Shown piece by piece: positions 1-7,860 of a DNA stretch of 37,347 nt. Position 1 is the stretch's first letter. Each line of letters begins with the position of its first letter. Made by a program: the position numbers and the translations under genes. The notes beneath the pieces are model-generated. The model ran no database searches, was not told where the DNA came from, and worked only from the letters and a program-made list of their open reading frames with translations. Source of the stretch: Planctomycetales bacterium (GTDB lineage: Bacteria; Planctomycetota; Planctomycetia; Isosphaerales; Isosphaeraceae); the NCBI GenBank assembly GCA_027451885.1, contig DAIDHX010000061.1, forward strand, positions 1 through 37,347. The letters are read 5' to 3'.

Positions 1-1
1 T

Positions 2-739
2 CGCCAGCCGCTCAAGGTCTCGAAGGCGTGGATCGAGCAAAAGCTCAACCTGCCCGGCTGGGTCGCCAAGGCCCGCGAACGCCTGCAAAGCCTGAGCTGG
101 TTCATGAAGTGCCTGAAGGAGCCGCTCTCCCGCATGGCGAACCGCCAGGACGAGACCCGCGGGGCGTTCTTCGAGGGCCGCTTCAAGAGCATCGCGGTGC
201 TCGATGAAGAAGCGCTGCTGTCGATGTGCACATATATCGACCTTAACCCTGTCGCGGCGGGGGCAGCGCTCACGCCGGAGTCGAGCCCGCACACGTCGAT
301 CAAGGAGCGGGTCGATCATGTGAAAGCGCAGGGGCGTGTACAGGACCTGAAAGCCGCCGAGGGGGGCAGCGTGGCGGGCTCGAAGGCCAGCAAGGGGCTT
401 GAGGAGAAGCTCTGGCTCTGCCCGATCGAGGATCGCCACCGGTTCGACTCGAAGCGTTACGGCATGATCGAGGGCCTTTCGCTCGGCAGTTACCTGCTGC
501 TCGTCGACTACACGGGCCGTATCTACCGCAACGGCAAGGCGACGATTTCGCGCGAGCTTTCGGGTGTTTTCGAGCGGCTCGGGAGCTCTCCCGAGACGTG
601 GCAGATGCGGCTTGAGAAGCTGCGTAAGAAGCATTTCTTCGGCCGATTCTTCGCGGCCACACGTCAGAAGCTGAAGGACGTCGCCGCGCGGGTCGGCCTC
701 CGGCGCGTGCCGAACTTCTGCGGCTGCCCTGCGCCTTGA
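2..739 (+). CDS. Y1/REP-associated-type transposase, 5' end outside window
   Basis: The open frame enters from the left edge, so the N-terminal half, which would carry the HUH motif, is not visible. The visible part holds the C-terminal signature of the transposase IS200-like (Y1_Tnp) family: RGAFFEGRFKS followed by YIDLNPVAAG and a terminal SIKERV helix. After it comes a roughly 110-residue extension ending in a basic helix and FCGCPAP. Where E. coli RAYT proteins carry the nucleophilic tyrosine (a ...RRYVQYIN... helix before GTLWEGR), this protein reads KEPLSRMAN, so the tyrosine position appears to be Leu. Family members single-strand cut and join DNA and are often linked to REP palindromes; palindromic repeats begin 50 bp downstream here. 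It may be a catalytically altered or domesticated relative. The family call is firm, the activity uncertain. Confidence 0.8.
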   Translation, partial: RQPLKVSKAWIEQKLNLPGWVAKARERLQSLSWFMKCLKEPLSRMANRQDETRGAFFEGRFKSIAVLDEEALLSMCTYIDLNPVAAGAALTPESSPHTSIKERVDHVKAQGRVQDLKAAEGGSVAGSKASKGLEEKLWLCPIEDRHRFDSKRYGMIEGLSLGSYLLLVDYTGRIYRNGKATISRELSGVFERLGSSPETWQMRLEKLRKKHFFGRFFAATRQKLKDVAARVGLRRVPNFCGCPAP

Positions 740-786
740 TCCGGGGCCTGGCCGACGTCGAGATCGCATCAAAACCTCCCCGTCCA

Positions 787-1245
787 GGCGAATCCCCGCG
801 CTGAGGCGGCGGAAAAGACGCCAATCTCGCCCTTTCCGCCGGTGAAGGCCGCTCTCCGTGGCCATTTTCGACGCATTTTGCCCCGCCGAGGCCGAGAGCG
901 GGGTGAGGCAACGTCCATGGACGACGAAGGGAAGCAATCCAGTATCACAACGACTGTCCTTTATACAGGATATTGCCCCGCCGAGACGGTGAGCGGGGTG
1001 AAGCAACGTCCATGGACGACGAAGAGAAGCAATCCAGCATCACAACGACTGTCCTTTATACAGGATGCGCGGCGAATCCCCGCGCTGAGGCGGCGGAAAA
1101 GACGCGAATCTCGCCCTTTCCGCCGGCAAAGGCCGCTCTCCGTGGCCATTTTCGACGCCTTTTGCCCCGCCGAGGCAGTGAGCGGGGTGAAGCAACGTCT
1201 GCGCACGATGAAGAGAAGCCATCTAGCATCACAACGACTGTCCTT
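787..1245. repeat. Imperfect tandem array of palindromic ~90-bp repeats (A-B-B-A-B)
   Basis: Two unit types alternate. Unit A (787-880 and 1071-1164, 94 bp each, colinear without gaps) carries the inverted repeat GGCGGAAA...TTTCCGCC. Unit B (881-970, 976-1065 and a diverged 1165-1245) opens with a CCCCGC...GCGGGG inverted repeat around an 11-nt loop. Unit B then continues through a shared tract containing CATCACAACGACTGTCCTT. The order is A1-B1-B2-A2-B3. Open frames through the array differ between copies and do not look coding. The position directly after a REP-associated-type transposase suggests REP/BIME-like DNA, but copies elsewhere in the genome cannot be seen from here. Confidence 0.85.
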
Positions 1246-1666
1246 CGAGAATCACATCAGCAGCTCCGAACATGACCCCGGCTGGTCACTGCTACAGTGG
1301 CTATACCTCTACATTGCACTGTTCTTTCTACTTGCGATTGCCTCCGTGATGTTACGCGTCAATCGTCCCGCGGAACTCTGCGTGGCCTCCCTACTTTGGA
1401 TCAGCGGTCATCACACTGTGTATTCCGATAGCTTCACCGAGACAAACTTCCTGAAAATATCGGTTGGGATGAGCTCCGATGATGTCATCCGCCTCATCGG
1501 GGAGCCGCTCTCCCGGTCTAAATGGTGTGCCGGCCAGGACGGTCCCCTCGGAGACGTCTGGTCTTATACAGGACCTTCCCGACCAGGGGGATCTTATCGG
1601 CTGAAGGAGGTGCTGCTGATGGATGGCCGGGTGGTCAAGGTTCAGGACGGATTCTATCTCGATTAG
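1208..1666 (+). CDS. Small membrane-anchored protein with a BamE/SmpA-like domain
   Basis: A 152-residue protein from the ATG at 1208. Residues about 26-50 form a hydrophobic segment (LLQWLYLYIALFFLLAIASV), followed by a second weakly hydrophobic stretch. The C-terminal half reads ISVGMSSDDVIRLIGEPLSR, then W-Y, then LLMDGRVVKV. This is the layout of SmpA/OmlA/BamE-type small beta-lactamase-inhibitor-like folds, where the GMs-xx-V-xx-xxGEP helix precedes a short sheet. The frame stays open upstream to 842 through the repeat array, but that part reads as repeat DNA, so the downstream ATG was chosen. No clear ribosome binding site is seen. The first dozen residues are encoded by the last repeat copy. 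Function is unknown; a role in envelope integrity is only an analogy. Confidence 0.6.
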   Translation: MKRSHLASQRLSFENHISSSEHDPGWSLLQWLYLYIALFFLLAIASVMLRVNRPAELCVASLLWISGHHTVYSDSFTETNFLKISVGMSSDDVIRLIGEPLSRSKWCAGQDGPLGDVWSYTGPSRPGGSYRLKEVLLMDGRVVKVQDGFYLD

Positions 1667-1839
1667 CAATTCTTCAGCCCACAACGCATGTCATGTATAC
1701 GTGTTTCTTTGTTGATCTTCCCTGGCGGCCGCGCTCGACCTGGGAATCCACCCGTTCTCCGCACCGATGTTTTGGAGGCTGGCGCGAAGACGCAAACGCG
1801 GGCGCGCACTCCTTGGTTGAAAACGGCGCCTCTTCACCG
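1667..1839. other. Intergenic stretch, no gene seen
   Basis: Between the BamE-like gene and the radical SAM gene's promoter I see no convincing coding frame, repeat or hairpin. Confidence 0.5.
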
Positions 1840-1867
1840 TTGACGAAATACGATTCGCATGTATAGT
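1840..1867 (+). promoter_or_regulatory. Sigma-70-type promoter for the radical SAM gene
   Basis: TTGACG (1840-1845), a 16-bp spacer and TATAGT (1862-1867) lie about 40 bp before the start codon, in an AT-richer patch of otherwise GC-rich DNA. Confidence 0.55.
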
Positions 1868-1908
1868 ATTAGCTGAAGGGTCGTGAATCCCAAGGATCGA
1901 GGTCCAGG

Positions 1909-2997
1909 ATGTCTGAGCGTGAGCCCAGGCCGCGTGGTCGGGGCGCGGGGGGCAACCCGCGCAACCGTTTTGAATCGACTCATCACGAGGTCGACTGGGG
2001 CCTTGTGGAGGATGACCCAGAGTATCTGGAATCGGCCAGCCGAGTGCCGACCGAGCTCATCCCGGATCGGTCGCGTTCCATCATCGCCACCAACGAGAGC
2101 CCGGATGTCGGCTTTGACGCGAGCATCAACCCCTATCGCGGCTGCGAGCACGGCTGTATTTATTGTTATGCGCGGCCGTCGCACGAGTATTTGGGGTATT
2201 CGGCGGGCGTTGATTTCGAGAGCAAGATCCTGGTCAAGCACGATGCGCCTGCCCTTTTGCGGAAGGAGCTCGACTCTCCGCGGTGGAATCCGAAGATGCT
2301 TGGGCTGTCGGGCGTGACGGATCCGTATCAGCCGATCGAGCGCGGGCTCAGGCTCACGCGTGAGTGTCTTCTGGTGCTGGCGGAATATCGCCAGGCGGTT
2401 TCGATTATTACCAAGAATCGCCTGGTTGTGCGTGATCTCGATGTGCTTTTGAAGTTGGCTGAGCATGCCGCGGCGGGGGTTTTCCTGTCGATCACGTCGC
2501 TCGACGATGAGCTGGTGGGGAAGCTCGAGCCACGGACGTCGCGTCCGCGAGCCCGGTTGGCGGCGATCCACCAGCTTGCGGAGGCTGGGATTCCGGTCGG
2601 CGTGATGGTGGCGCCTGTGATTCCCGGGCTGAACGAGAGCGAGATCCCGGCGATTGTGAAGGCGGCGGCCGCCGCGGGTGCGACGCATGCGGGCTATACG
2701 ATGCTTCGGCTTCCGCTGGGAGTTGCCGACCTGTTCACGGGCTGGCTTGAGGCCCATTTCCCTGGCCGAAAGGACAAGATACTGGGCCGCATCCGTGCAG
2801 CGCGGGGCGGCAAGCTCAATGAGTCACGCTTCAGAGTCAGAATGCGTGGCGAGGGCGCAGGGGCTGAGATCATCTCCCGGCTGTTTCACGCTTCGGTCCG
2901 CCGGGCTGGGCTCAATCTGAAGCCCTGGCCGGTGTCGTCCGCGGCGTTCCGGAGGCCGCACCAGGGCCCGAAACAGGGGCTGCTCTTCGAGGCCTGA
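1909..2997 (+). CDS. PA0069-family radical SAM protein
   Basis: The 362-residue protein carries the radical SAM cluster motif CxxxCxxC at C79, C83 and C86 (NPYRGCEHGCIYCYARP), which binds a 4Fe-4S cluster and S-adenosylmethionine. The motif setting, the following HEYLG and FESKILVK segments and the SGVTDPYQPIE stretch match the PA0069/Rv2578c group, distant relatives of spore photoproduct lyase (SplB-like). The TIM-barrel body (ITKNRLVVRD, SITSLDD, LEPRTSRPRARL, APVIPGLNE) is complete. The substrate of this group is not established; a DNA repair role is only suggested by SplB similarity. The start at 1909 has a GAGG 9-10 nt upstream and a promoter at 1840-1867. It is convergent with the next gene, with only 14 bp between them. 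Confidence 0.9.
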   Translation: MSEREPRPRGRGAGGNPRNRFESTHHEVDWGLVEDDPEYLESASRVPTELIPDRSRSIIATNESPDVGFDASINPYRGCEHGCIYCYARPSHEYLGYSAGVDFESKILVKHDAPALLRKELDSPRWNPKMLGLSGVTDPYQPIERGLRLTRECLLVLAEYRQAVSIITKNRLVVRDLDVLLKLAEHAAAGVFLSITSLDDELVGKLEPRTSRPRARLAAIHQLAEAGIPVGVMVAPVIPGLNESEIPAIVKAAAAAGATHAGYTMLRLPLGVADLFTGWLEAHFPGRKDKILGRIRAARGGKLNESRFRVRMRGEGAGAEIISRLFHASVRRAGLNLKPWPVSSAAFRRPHQGPKQGLLFEA

Positions 2998-3011
2998 CGC
3001 GTTGCGATTTC

Positions 3012-3635
3012 TTAACTTAGGTAGATCCGCAGGCCAACCACGAACGCGTAGATCGCTCCCAGGCAGCCGACGGCCAGCACCACGTTCCCCATCCCCGGCC
3101 TGCGCCTTTCGATGATCTCCGCAAGGACGATGACGAACGCGATCACGGAGAACTTGAATCCGACCATCCCGGCCATGTTCCAGCGCGCGTAAAACCATTG
3201 AGCGACCGGGTTTGACTCGAAGAACGCGGGTCCTCTGCGGAGGAGCGAGTGAGTCATGAAGAGGTCCGCGGCGCTCAAGGCGAGCAGGCAAACGCTCATA
3301 CCCTGGAGCTTGCTGTCTGCGAAAAACGCGCCTTGAATGAAGCTCGGCCGCGTCCTGCCAGGGCGTTGGGACGGCTGCGGGGAAGTGACGGTTTCCGTTG
3401 GCGGGCTGGGACAAGGGGTGATGGGTGCGGGCTCAAGGTTGTACCCGCCAGGGCCTGGCGTGTTCGATTCTGGAGGCGAGGACTCGGGAAGCCGCTGAAT
3501 GGTTCCACAACCCGGACAGCGCGCGCGGCGGCCCGCGAGCCGAACATCCACCAGCGTGGAGCGGCCGCACCACACGCAATGGAACCGAAACGCGCTCACA
3601 CGTACCAGCCTAATGCTCACGTCGCACCTTCGCAA
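3012..3635 (-). CDS. Zinc-ribbon plus DUF5658 membrane protein
   Basis: A 207-residue protein. The N-terminus has a CxxC...CxxC zinc ribbon (C20, C23, C40, C43). A Pro-rich low-complexity linker (about residues 50-95) follows, then a membrane domain with about three helices: LSAADLFMTHSLLRRG, a short ...ESNPVAQWFYARW... loop, and two more hydrophobic segments ending VVGLRIYLS. The ADLFxTxxLLxxG...E-NP pattern is that of DUF5658, common in planctomycetes and proteobacteria, function unknown. The zinc ribbon may be a small sensor or interaction module. Overlapping frames on the plus strand were rejected because only this frame has membrane helices and the paired cysteines. Confidence 0.75.
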   Translation of the reverse strand: MRRCDVSIRLVRVSAFRFHCVWCGRSTLVDVRLAGRRARCPGCGTIQRLPESSPPESNTPGPGGYNLEPAPITPCPSPPTETVTSPQPSQRPGRTRPSFIQGAFFADSKLQGMSVCLLALSAADLFMTHSLLRRGPAFFESNPVAQWFYARWNMAGMVGFKFSVIAFVIVLAEIIERRRPGMGNVVLAVGCLGAIYAFVVGLRIYLS

Positions 3636-3747
3636 AGCAAAAAACCGGCGTCCAGCCTGGTGACTGGGCGGCCCACGGTGAAGACAGGAGCCACAAGCAG
3701 GTCAGGCACGCGCGCCCAAGTTCGGGCAAGACCCTGGGCACCTCGTT

Positions 3748-3768
3748 CACTCATGTAATTATTGAGTG
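3748..3768. promoter_or_regulatory. Palindrome CACTCA-N9-TGAGTG, possible operator
   Basis: A perfect 6-bp inverted repeat with a 9-bp AT-rich centre lies in the AT-rich intergenic patch between two divergent genes. The shape fits a dimeric regulator site; no binding protein is identified. Confidence 0.3.
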
Positions 3769-4065
3769 CACATAGGATTATCTAATATTTTCATGTTGCA
3801 CTTTTCAGGGCGTGTCTCCCTGGGGGATTTTGCCGCGCGGTGAATCGAGGCGGAGGCAGCCACGCACGCACGCGTTCGCTTTCAAACTGATGTTGGCGGT
3901 TTTGGCGATTTTCATTAAAGTTCGCCGGCCTGGATTGCGACGGAGCTCGCGTCTGGGCCCGCGTTGTGGCCGATGGTTCTTCGGCACGAGTCGCATCTCA
4001 AGACGGCCGATGCGGTTGGCGTTCGCCACCTGGTCTCGAATCAAGGATGAATGGGGTTCATTTCG

Positions 4066-4081
4066 CCCGCGGAAGCGCGGG
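4066..4081 (+). other. Small stem-loop upstream of the lipoprotein gene
   Basis: CCCGCG-GAAG-CGCGGG is a perfect 6-bp GC stem with a tetraloop. It ends 29 nt before the start codon at 4111, so it would sit in the 5' leader. Confidence 0.35.
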
Positions 4082-4110
4082 TATCCTGGCCCCAGGCGCG
4101 AGGATCCGCC

Positions 4111-4503
4111 ATGCATCAGGCTTGCACAAACAGGACCCGACCGCGTCGGATCGCCTGCATGGCGATTGCCGCGACGGGTTTTTTGCTGGGTCAGGGCTGC
4201 CACCAGCATTATCATTACTATAATTCGCCCGCGTGCCCGCCGACCGGAGCGGTTGCGCCGAGCTCGATTGAGTATGGTGCGACGTGTGACGTGCCTGTCG
4301 AGGAATTTGAGTCTGGGAACGTCGATTCGCGAGTGTCGCCGCGGTCGACCTCGATCTCCGGCACGCGTCGAAGCGACCGAGTTGTTGTCAGCCAACCCCG
4401 TCAGTCGTCGTCGGCGCTAAGCTGGCGGCGCAGCGATCCGGACGGGCCGGTCGCGACCACGAGCGTTGAGGGGAGCCTCGAAGACAACACGGTGAAGCAG
4501 TAG
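4111..4503 (+). CDS. Small putative lipoprotein, His/Tyr-rich after the cysteine
   Basis: 130 residues from the ATG at 4111, which has GAGG 8 nt upstream. A basic n-region (TNRTRPRR) and a hydrophobic core (IACMAIAATGFLL) lead to GQGC, a loose lipobox. The putative mature protein starts CHQHYHYYNSPACPP, a His/Tyr/Cys-rich stretch that could bind metal. The rest is Ser/Arg/Thr-rich and low in hydrophobics, so likely disordered. No family recognised. The frame also opens at 4051, but the upstream codons lack a ribosome site. The gene ends 12 bp from the end of the convergent kinase gene. Confidence 0.6.
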   Translation: MHQACTNRTRPRRIACMAIAATGFLLGQGCHQHYHYYNSPACPPTGAVAPSSIEYGATCDVPVEEFESGNVDSRVSPRSTSISGTRRSDRVVVSQPRQSSSALSWRRSDPDGPVATTSVEGSLEDNTVKQ

Positions 4504-4515
4504 GCCGGGCGCATG

Positions 4516-5829
4516 CTAGCAGAACGGCTTGAGCGCCTGGCGCATTGAGGCGGCGTCGGGATAGCGTTGCTCGGGATCGCGTGCCAGGCAGCGTCCGAGA
4601 ACGTCGGCGAGCGCGCGTGGAACATCCTTGCGCCGATCGCGAATTGGGATCGACGGCTCCTCGAGCAGCATCCGGATCAGATCGCCGCCGCTGGAATCAT
4701 CATAGATATACGCACACGTAAGCAAATAATAGAGCGTGGCGGCTGTGGCGTAGAGATCGGCGAGCGGGGTGACGGTCTTGAAGTCGAGCATCTGCTCGGG
4801 GGGCATGAAGGGGACGGTACCGCGCATCTCCCCGGAAAAGGTCAGCCCTGAGAGTCCGACGCCGCGGAAGTTCTTGGCCAGTCCGAAGTCGGAGATCTTG
4901 ACTGTGAGTCCCTGGGCGGTCTGGCTGATCAGGATGTTTTCGGGCTTGATGTCGCGATGCACGAAGCCGAGCTTGTGGGCCTGTTCGAGCCCTTTCAAGA
5001 TCTGGCAGGTGAGCCGGCAAGCCTGGTTGGTGGGGTAGCGGCCGGGCTCGGCCTTGGCGAGCGCCTCGAGATTTGAGCCGGCGACATATTCCATTGCGAA
5101 CCAGAACTGCCCGCGGGTCATCCCCTGCTCGTACCATTCAACGATGTTGGGGTGACGGAGCTGGCTGATGACCGACATTTCGCGCAGGAAGCGATCGATG
5201 GCTGCGCGGGTGGTTGCGGTCTCGGGCATGATCAGCTTGAGTGCGACCATCTGCCCGGTGGTATTATGCCGCCCCTGGTAGACGACGCCCATCGCGCCCC
5301 GGCCGAGCTCACGGAGGGTGGTGTAATGCGGCACAAGCTGGGGCAAGGCAGAGGCTTCGGATCGGCAAAGCCCGCACCACCATTCCACGGCCTCGGTACC
5401 GTCGCTGCCGGGACCGCCCAGGATTGTGAGATTCGGCGGCGCCTGGGCTCCACAACCTGTGCAGCGGATCCCGGTCTGTAGCAGTCGATCCCGGCTGGTT
5501 GACGAATCTTCGTTCCCCCGAAGGCTCTCCGCCGATTCCACCTGCACCCGGAATACGCTCTGGCCGGCGGAGATCAGATCGCCGGTATTGAGCCGGGCGC
5601 GGTCCACTCGCACGTTGTTGAGATAGGTGCCGTTCGTGCTGCCGAGATCGCGAAGCTCGCAAAGCGGTGGATGCACCTCGACCAGAAAATGGTCGCGGGA
5701 AAGCGCGACGTCTTCTGGCATGGGGCAATGCACGTGCCGCGAACGGCCGACGATAAACGTCTCGTGCCGGTCGAAGACGAACGAACGGCCCTTGCGAGGG
5801 CCATCCAGAACATCCAGAATCACACGCAT
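4516..5829 (-). CDS. FHA - zinc ribbon - Ser/Thr protein kinase
   Basis: A 437-residue cytosolic protein with no transmembrane segment. An N-terminal FHA domain (about 1-97) has the phosphothreonine-binding residues GRS (28-30), S44-x-x-H47 and GSTNGT (63-68). A CxxC...CxxC pair (C123, C126, C152, C155) follows, likely a zinc ribbon. Residues about 169-437 are a Hanks-type kinase: GRGAMG P-loop (176-181), K198, catalytic HRD (291-293) in VHRDIKPEN, and DFG (314-316). The activation segment is followed by PPEQ instead of APE. All catalytic residues are present, so activity is expected. Most bacterial kinases of this type are membrane-anchored; this one probably works in the cytoplasm, with FHA reading phosphorylated partners or itself. 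Targets are unknown. Confidence 0.93.
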   Translation of the reverse strand: MRVILDVLDGPRKGRSFVFDRHETFIVGRSRHVHCPMPEDVALSRDHFLVEVHPPLCELRDLGSTNGTYLNNVRVDRARLNTGDLISAGQSVFRVQVESAESLRGNEDSSTSRDRLLQTGIRCTGCGAQAPPNLTILGGPGSDGTEAVEWWCGLCRSEASALPQLVPHYTTLRELGRGAMGVVYQGRHNTTGQMVALKLIMPETATTRAAIDRFLREMSVISQLRHPNIVEWYEQGMTRGQFWFAMEYVAGSNLEALAKAEPGRYPTNQACRLTCQILKGLEQAHKLGFVHRDIKPENILISQTAQGLTVKISDFGLAKNFRGVGLSGLTFSGEMRGTVPFMPPEQMLDFKTVTPLADLYATAATLYYLLTCAYIYDDSSGGDLIRMLLEEPSIPIRDRRKDVPRALADVLGRCLARDPEQRYPDAASMRQALKPFC

Positions 5830-6024
5830 CGCAGCTTGTGGACCTCAGAGTTTCCCTTGCAAGTTCGGGATCGGCCGCACCTGTCCGCTCTCGAGCGCAA
5901 GCTCGGGAATTCTACGCCCCGGACCTGGGTTTTGTGCCAGGAACCTGGAAAAAAGCGGAGAACTTCGCAGTCTGCGTCCATGCAAGCTTCGCTGCCGCGG
6001 CGCGTGGCGACCGTTGCTTTGTGA

Positions 6025-7704
6025 TCAGCGGTTGCTGGGGGGTGTTGGCTTTTGCTCATGGAGTTCAAAGGACTTGATCACCGATTCGGCCATCAGGCGA
6101 AAGGGAATGTGGGGGTCCTGGCTCGTGATCGCGAAGACCGTCAGCACCTGCTTCGAGGGAAAGACGACGAGATAGTCATCGAGGTAGAGTCGGACCTTGT
6201 CTGGCTCCTCGGCCTTGCCGCCCGTTCCCGCCTCGATCCGATGGACCTTGCGGTTGGAGGCGGCCCAATCGGCCTCGGGCAGCCATCCCTGGGGACCGAC
6301 GGTCACAGGCGCCCCCGAGCGTTTCCAACCCGATCGGGCTTCCTTGAGATGGTTGTGTTCTGGGTCCAGCAAGACTTGAGCGCTTTCGCTGACGGACCTC
6401 AGAACGAAATCGATGTTCATATCGCTCGTCGAACTGACGAGCGGAATGAAGGCGGGCAGGAGCTGCTTGTCGTCGATCTGGAGCTCCTGGGGATGGAGGA
6501 AGTGGAATCGGTCCTGGGGGTCGTCGTAGCGGATCCAGGTATTGGCCTGGGTTGGCTGGGGTGGTGTTTCGGGGATGGGGATGGGTCCCTTGCTATTGGG
6601 TCCGGCGGGCGGTGTGGGCCTGCGTGCGACATGGATTTCGTAGCTGACGGTGCTCTGGACCCGTCCCTCATCGCCGGGCGCGACCATCCTGGTGACGAGC
6701 GCCATGCGGAGCTCGACGATCCTCCCAGGCGCTTCCACGATGCCAAGATCGCGTGAACGTGCGGTGGGTGACCGCTGTGCAACGTTTGAACGCTGCACGG
6801 GAATGAAGTCGAAGACGATCATCGCGTTCACCGCGCTGGGGCCATTGGGCAGGTCCAGTTGACCGGTGATTTGCATCTTCGCCCGCAAGCTCTGGCCGTC
6901 GGCTTGCTTCCGAACCTCGACCAGCCTTCCCTCCAGGTCGTACTGCTCGGCCTCCGGCATGTAGCCCAGCAGTGCAGCCGCCTCCTGGATGGGCACTTTC
7001 CAGGTGTCATCGACCCGGCATGCAAGCGGCGGCAGCAGGCCCTTCATGCGCGGCAGCCAGATCAGCTTGCTCATCGAGAAATATTCGGCCTCGCGGACCT
7101 GGCGCCCTTCCGTCAGGTTGATCATGAGCGGGGGCTGGCCAGGACGATAATTGAGCCACATCACCAGCCCCTCGAGCATGCCGCGATAATTTGCAGCCTG
7201 CGCCTCCGCCTGCGGATCTCGCATCTTGAAGTTGAATCGATCGTACCGCCTCAGGATGCTCACGGGCTCGCCCAGCCGGCCCGCCCTGGCCACCTGCTCG
7301 GTGTAAATGGTCTGCCGCTGCGTCTCGTTCGTCACGGTCGAGCCAGTCTGGGCCTTCTGGGTGAGCTTGTACACCTCGCGCACGCCCACCTGGTAGTCGG
7401 TGATATATTCCGGATGCCTGGGATCAGGCGCTGCGGCGTAGCGCTCGGAGAATCGATAACGCACGCTCAAGCCCTCGGCGGCGTCCACCTCGCGGCCTGA
7501 CGACTCCCCCCGCGGCGCTTCGGCCTTCGTCTGCGGCGCTTCGGCCTTGCCAGCCGCACCCTGCCCGCGGGCGTCCGCGCAGGCCGCCAGCCCCAGCATG
7601 AGCAGGCTCGGCAGCAACGCGGTGAGAAGGCGATGATCTCGCCGCGGCGCCCGCACACGGTAGATAGCGATTCTGGGCTGACCAATCAACTGGTGCTGGG
7701 CCAT
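6025..7704 (-). CDS. Secreted lipoprotein of unknown function
   Basis: 559 residues from the ATG at 7704, which has GGGAG 9 nt upstream; in-frame starts at 7743 and 7785 lack one, and the best promoter would start RNA near 7748. The signal peptide (RRDHRLLTALLPSLLMLGLAAC) ends in a good lipobox LAAC, followed by an Ala/Glu/Lys-rich linker. The body contains a segment DTWKVPIQEAAALLGYMPEAE, then beta-rich sequence, a Pro-rich linker near residue 400 and a C-terminal domain (RFHFLHPQELQ...) resembling a PsbP/DUF1795-like fold in pattern only. The segment layout resembles the upstream neighbour, so the two may be an old tandem duplication. No family recognised. Confidence 0.7.
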   Translation of the reverse strand: MAQHQLIGQPRIAIYRVRAPRRDHRLLTALLPSLLMLGLAACADARGQGAAGKAEAPQTKAEAPRGESSGREVDAAEGLSVRYRFSERYAAAPDPRHPEYITDYQVGVREVYKLTQKAQTGSTVTNETQRQTIYTEQVARAGRLGEPVSILRRYDRFNFKMRDPQAEAQAANYRGMLEGLVMWLNYRPGQPPLMINLTEGRQVREAEYFSMSKLIWLPRMKGLLPPLACRVDDTWKVPIQEAAALLGYMPEAEQYDLEGRLVEVRKQADGQSLRAKMQITGQLDLPNGPSAVNAMIVFDFIPVQRSNVAQRSPTARSRDLGIVEAPGRIVELRMALVTRMVAPGDEGRVQSTVSYEIHVARRPTPPAGPNSKGPIPIPETPPQPTQANTWIRYDDPQDRFHFLHPQELQIDDKQLLPAFIPLVSSTSDMNIDFVLRSVSESAQVLLDPEHNHLKEARSGWKRSGAPVTVGPQGWLPEADWAASNRKVHRIEAGTGGKAEEPDKVRLYLDDYLVVFPSKQVLTVFAITSQDPHIPFRLMAESVIKSFELHEQKPTPPSNR

Positions 7705-7755
7705 GGATGGGAGCTCCCGGGCGTCGATCTTGAGACGGCGCATCGCGCTTGCGGT

Positions 7756-7785
7756 ATTAGTAGAGCATACTCCCGGGACGAGCAA
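7756..7785 (-). promoter_or_regulatory. Possible promoter for the 7704 gene
   Basis: On the minus strand TTGCTC (7780-7785), 18 bp and ACTAAT (7756-7761). The spacing is one base over ideal and both boxes are imperfect. It would give a leader of roughly 45 nt to the ATG at 7704. Confidence 0.35.
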
Positions 7786-7860
7786 GAAACGAGCCGCGGC
7801 GTTCGAATCAGCAGGGCTGCAAATCGCGGCCAGCCGTCAATTCTTGCCCCACGCGCCTGG

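Larger units (their letters stand above)
3636..4110. other. Divergent intergenic region, no gene seen
   Basis: The region separates the minus-strand DUF5658 gene from the plus-strand lipoprotein gene. The part near 3745-3810 is clearly AT-rich against the background and probably holds promoters, but no pair of -35/-10 boxes with good spacing can be picked on either strand. A frame that stays open from 3812 gives an arginine-rich product with no recognisable domain and is taken as chance. Confidence 0.5.

Noticed and set aside
787-1245. CRISPR array
   Set aside because: Units are about 90 bp, adjacent and of two alternating types, with no spacer-like unique segments and no cas genes in the window.
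3812-4420. Plus-strand open frame of about 200 codons overlapping the lipoprotein gene
   Set aside because: Very arginine-rich, no domain; the overlapping frame has a signal peptide and a ribosome site.
5940-5965. Palindrome CCAGGAACCTGG next to an A-run, as a terminator for the 6025 gene
   Set aside because: The loop would be only 2 nt, and on the gene's strand the T-run lies before the stem, not after it.
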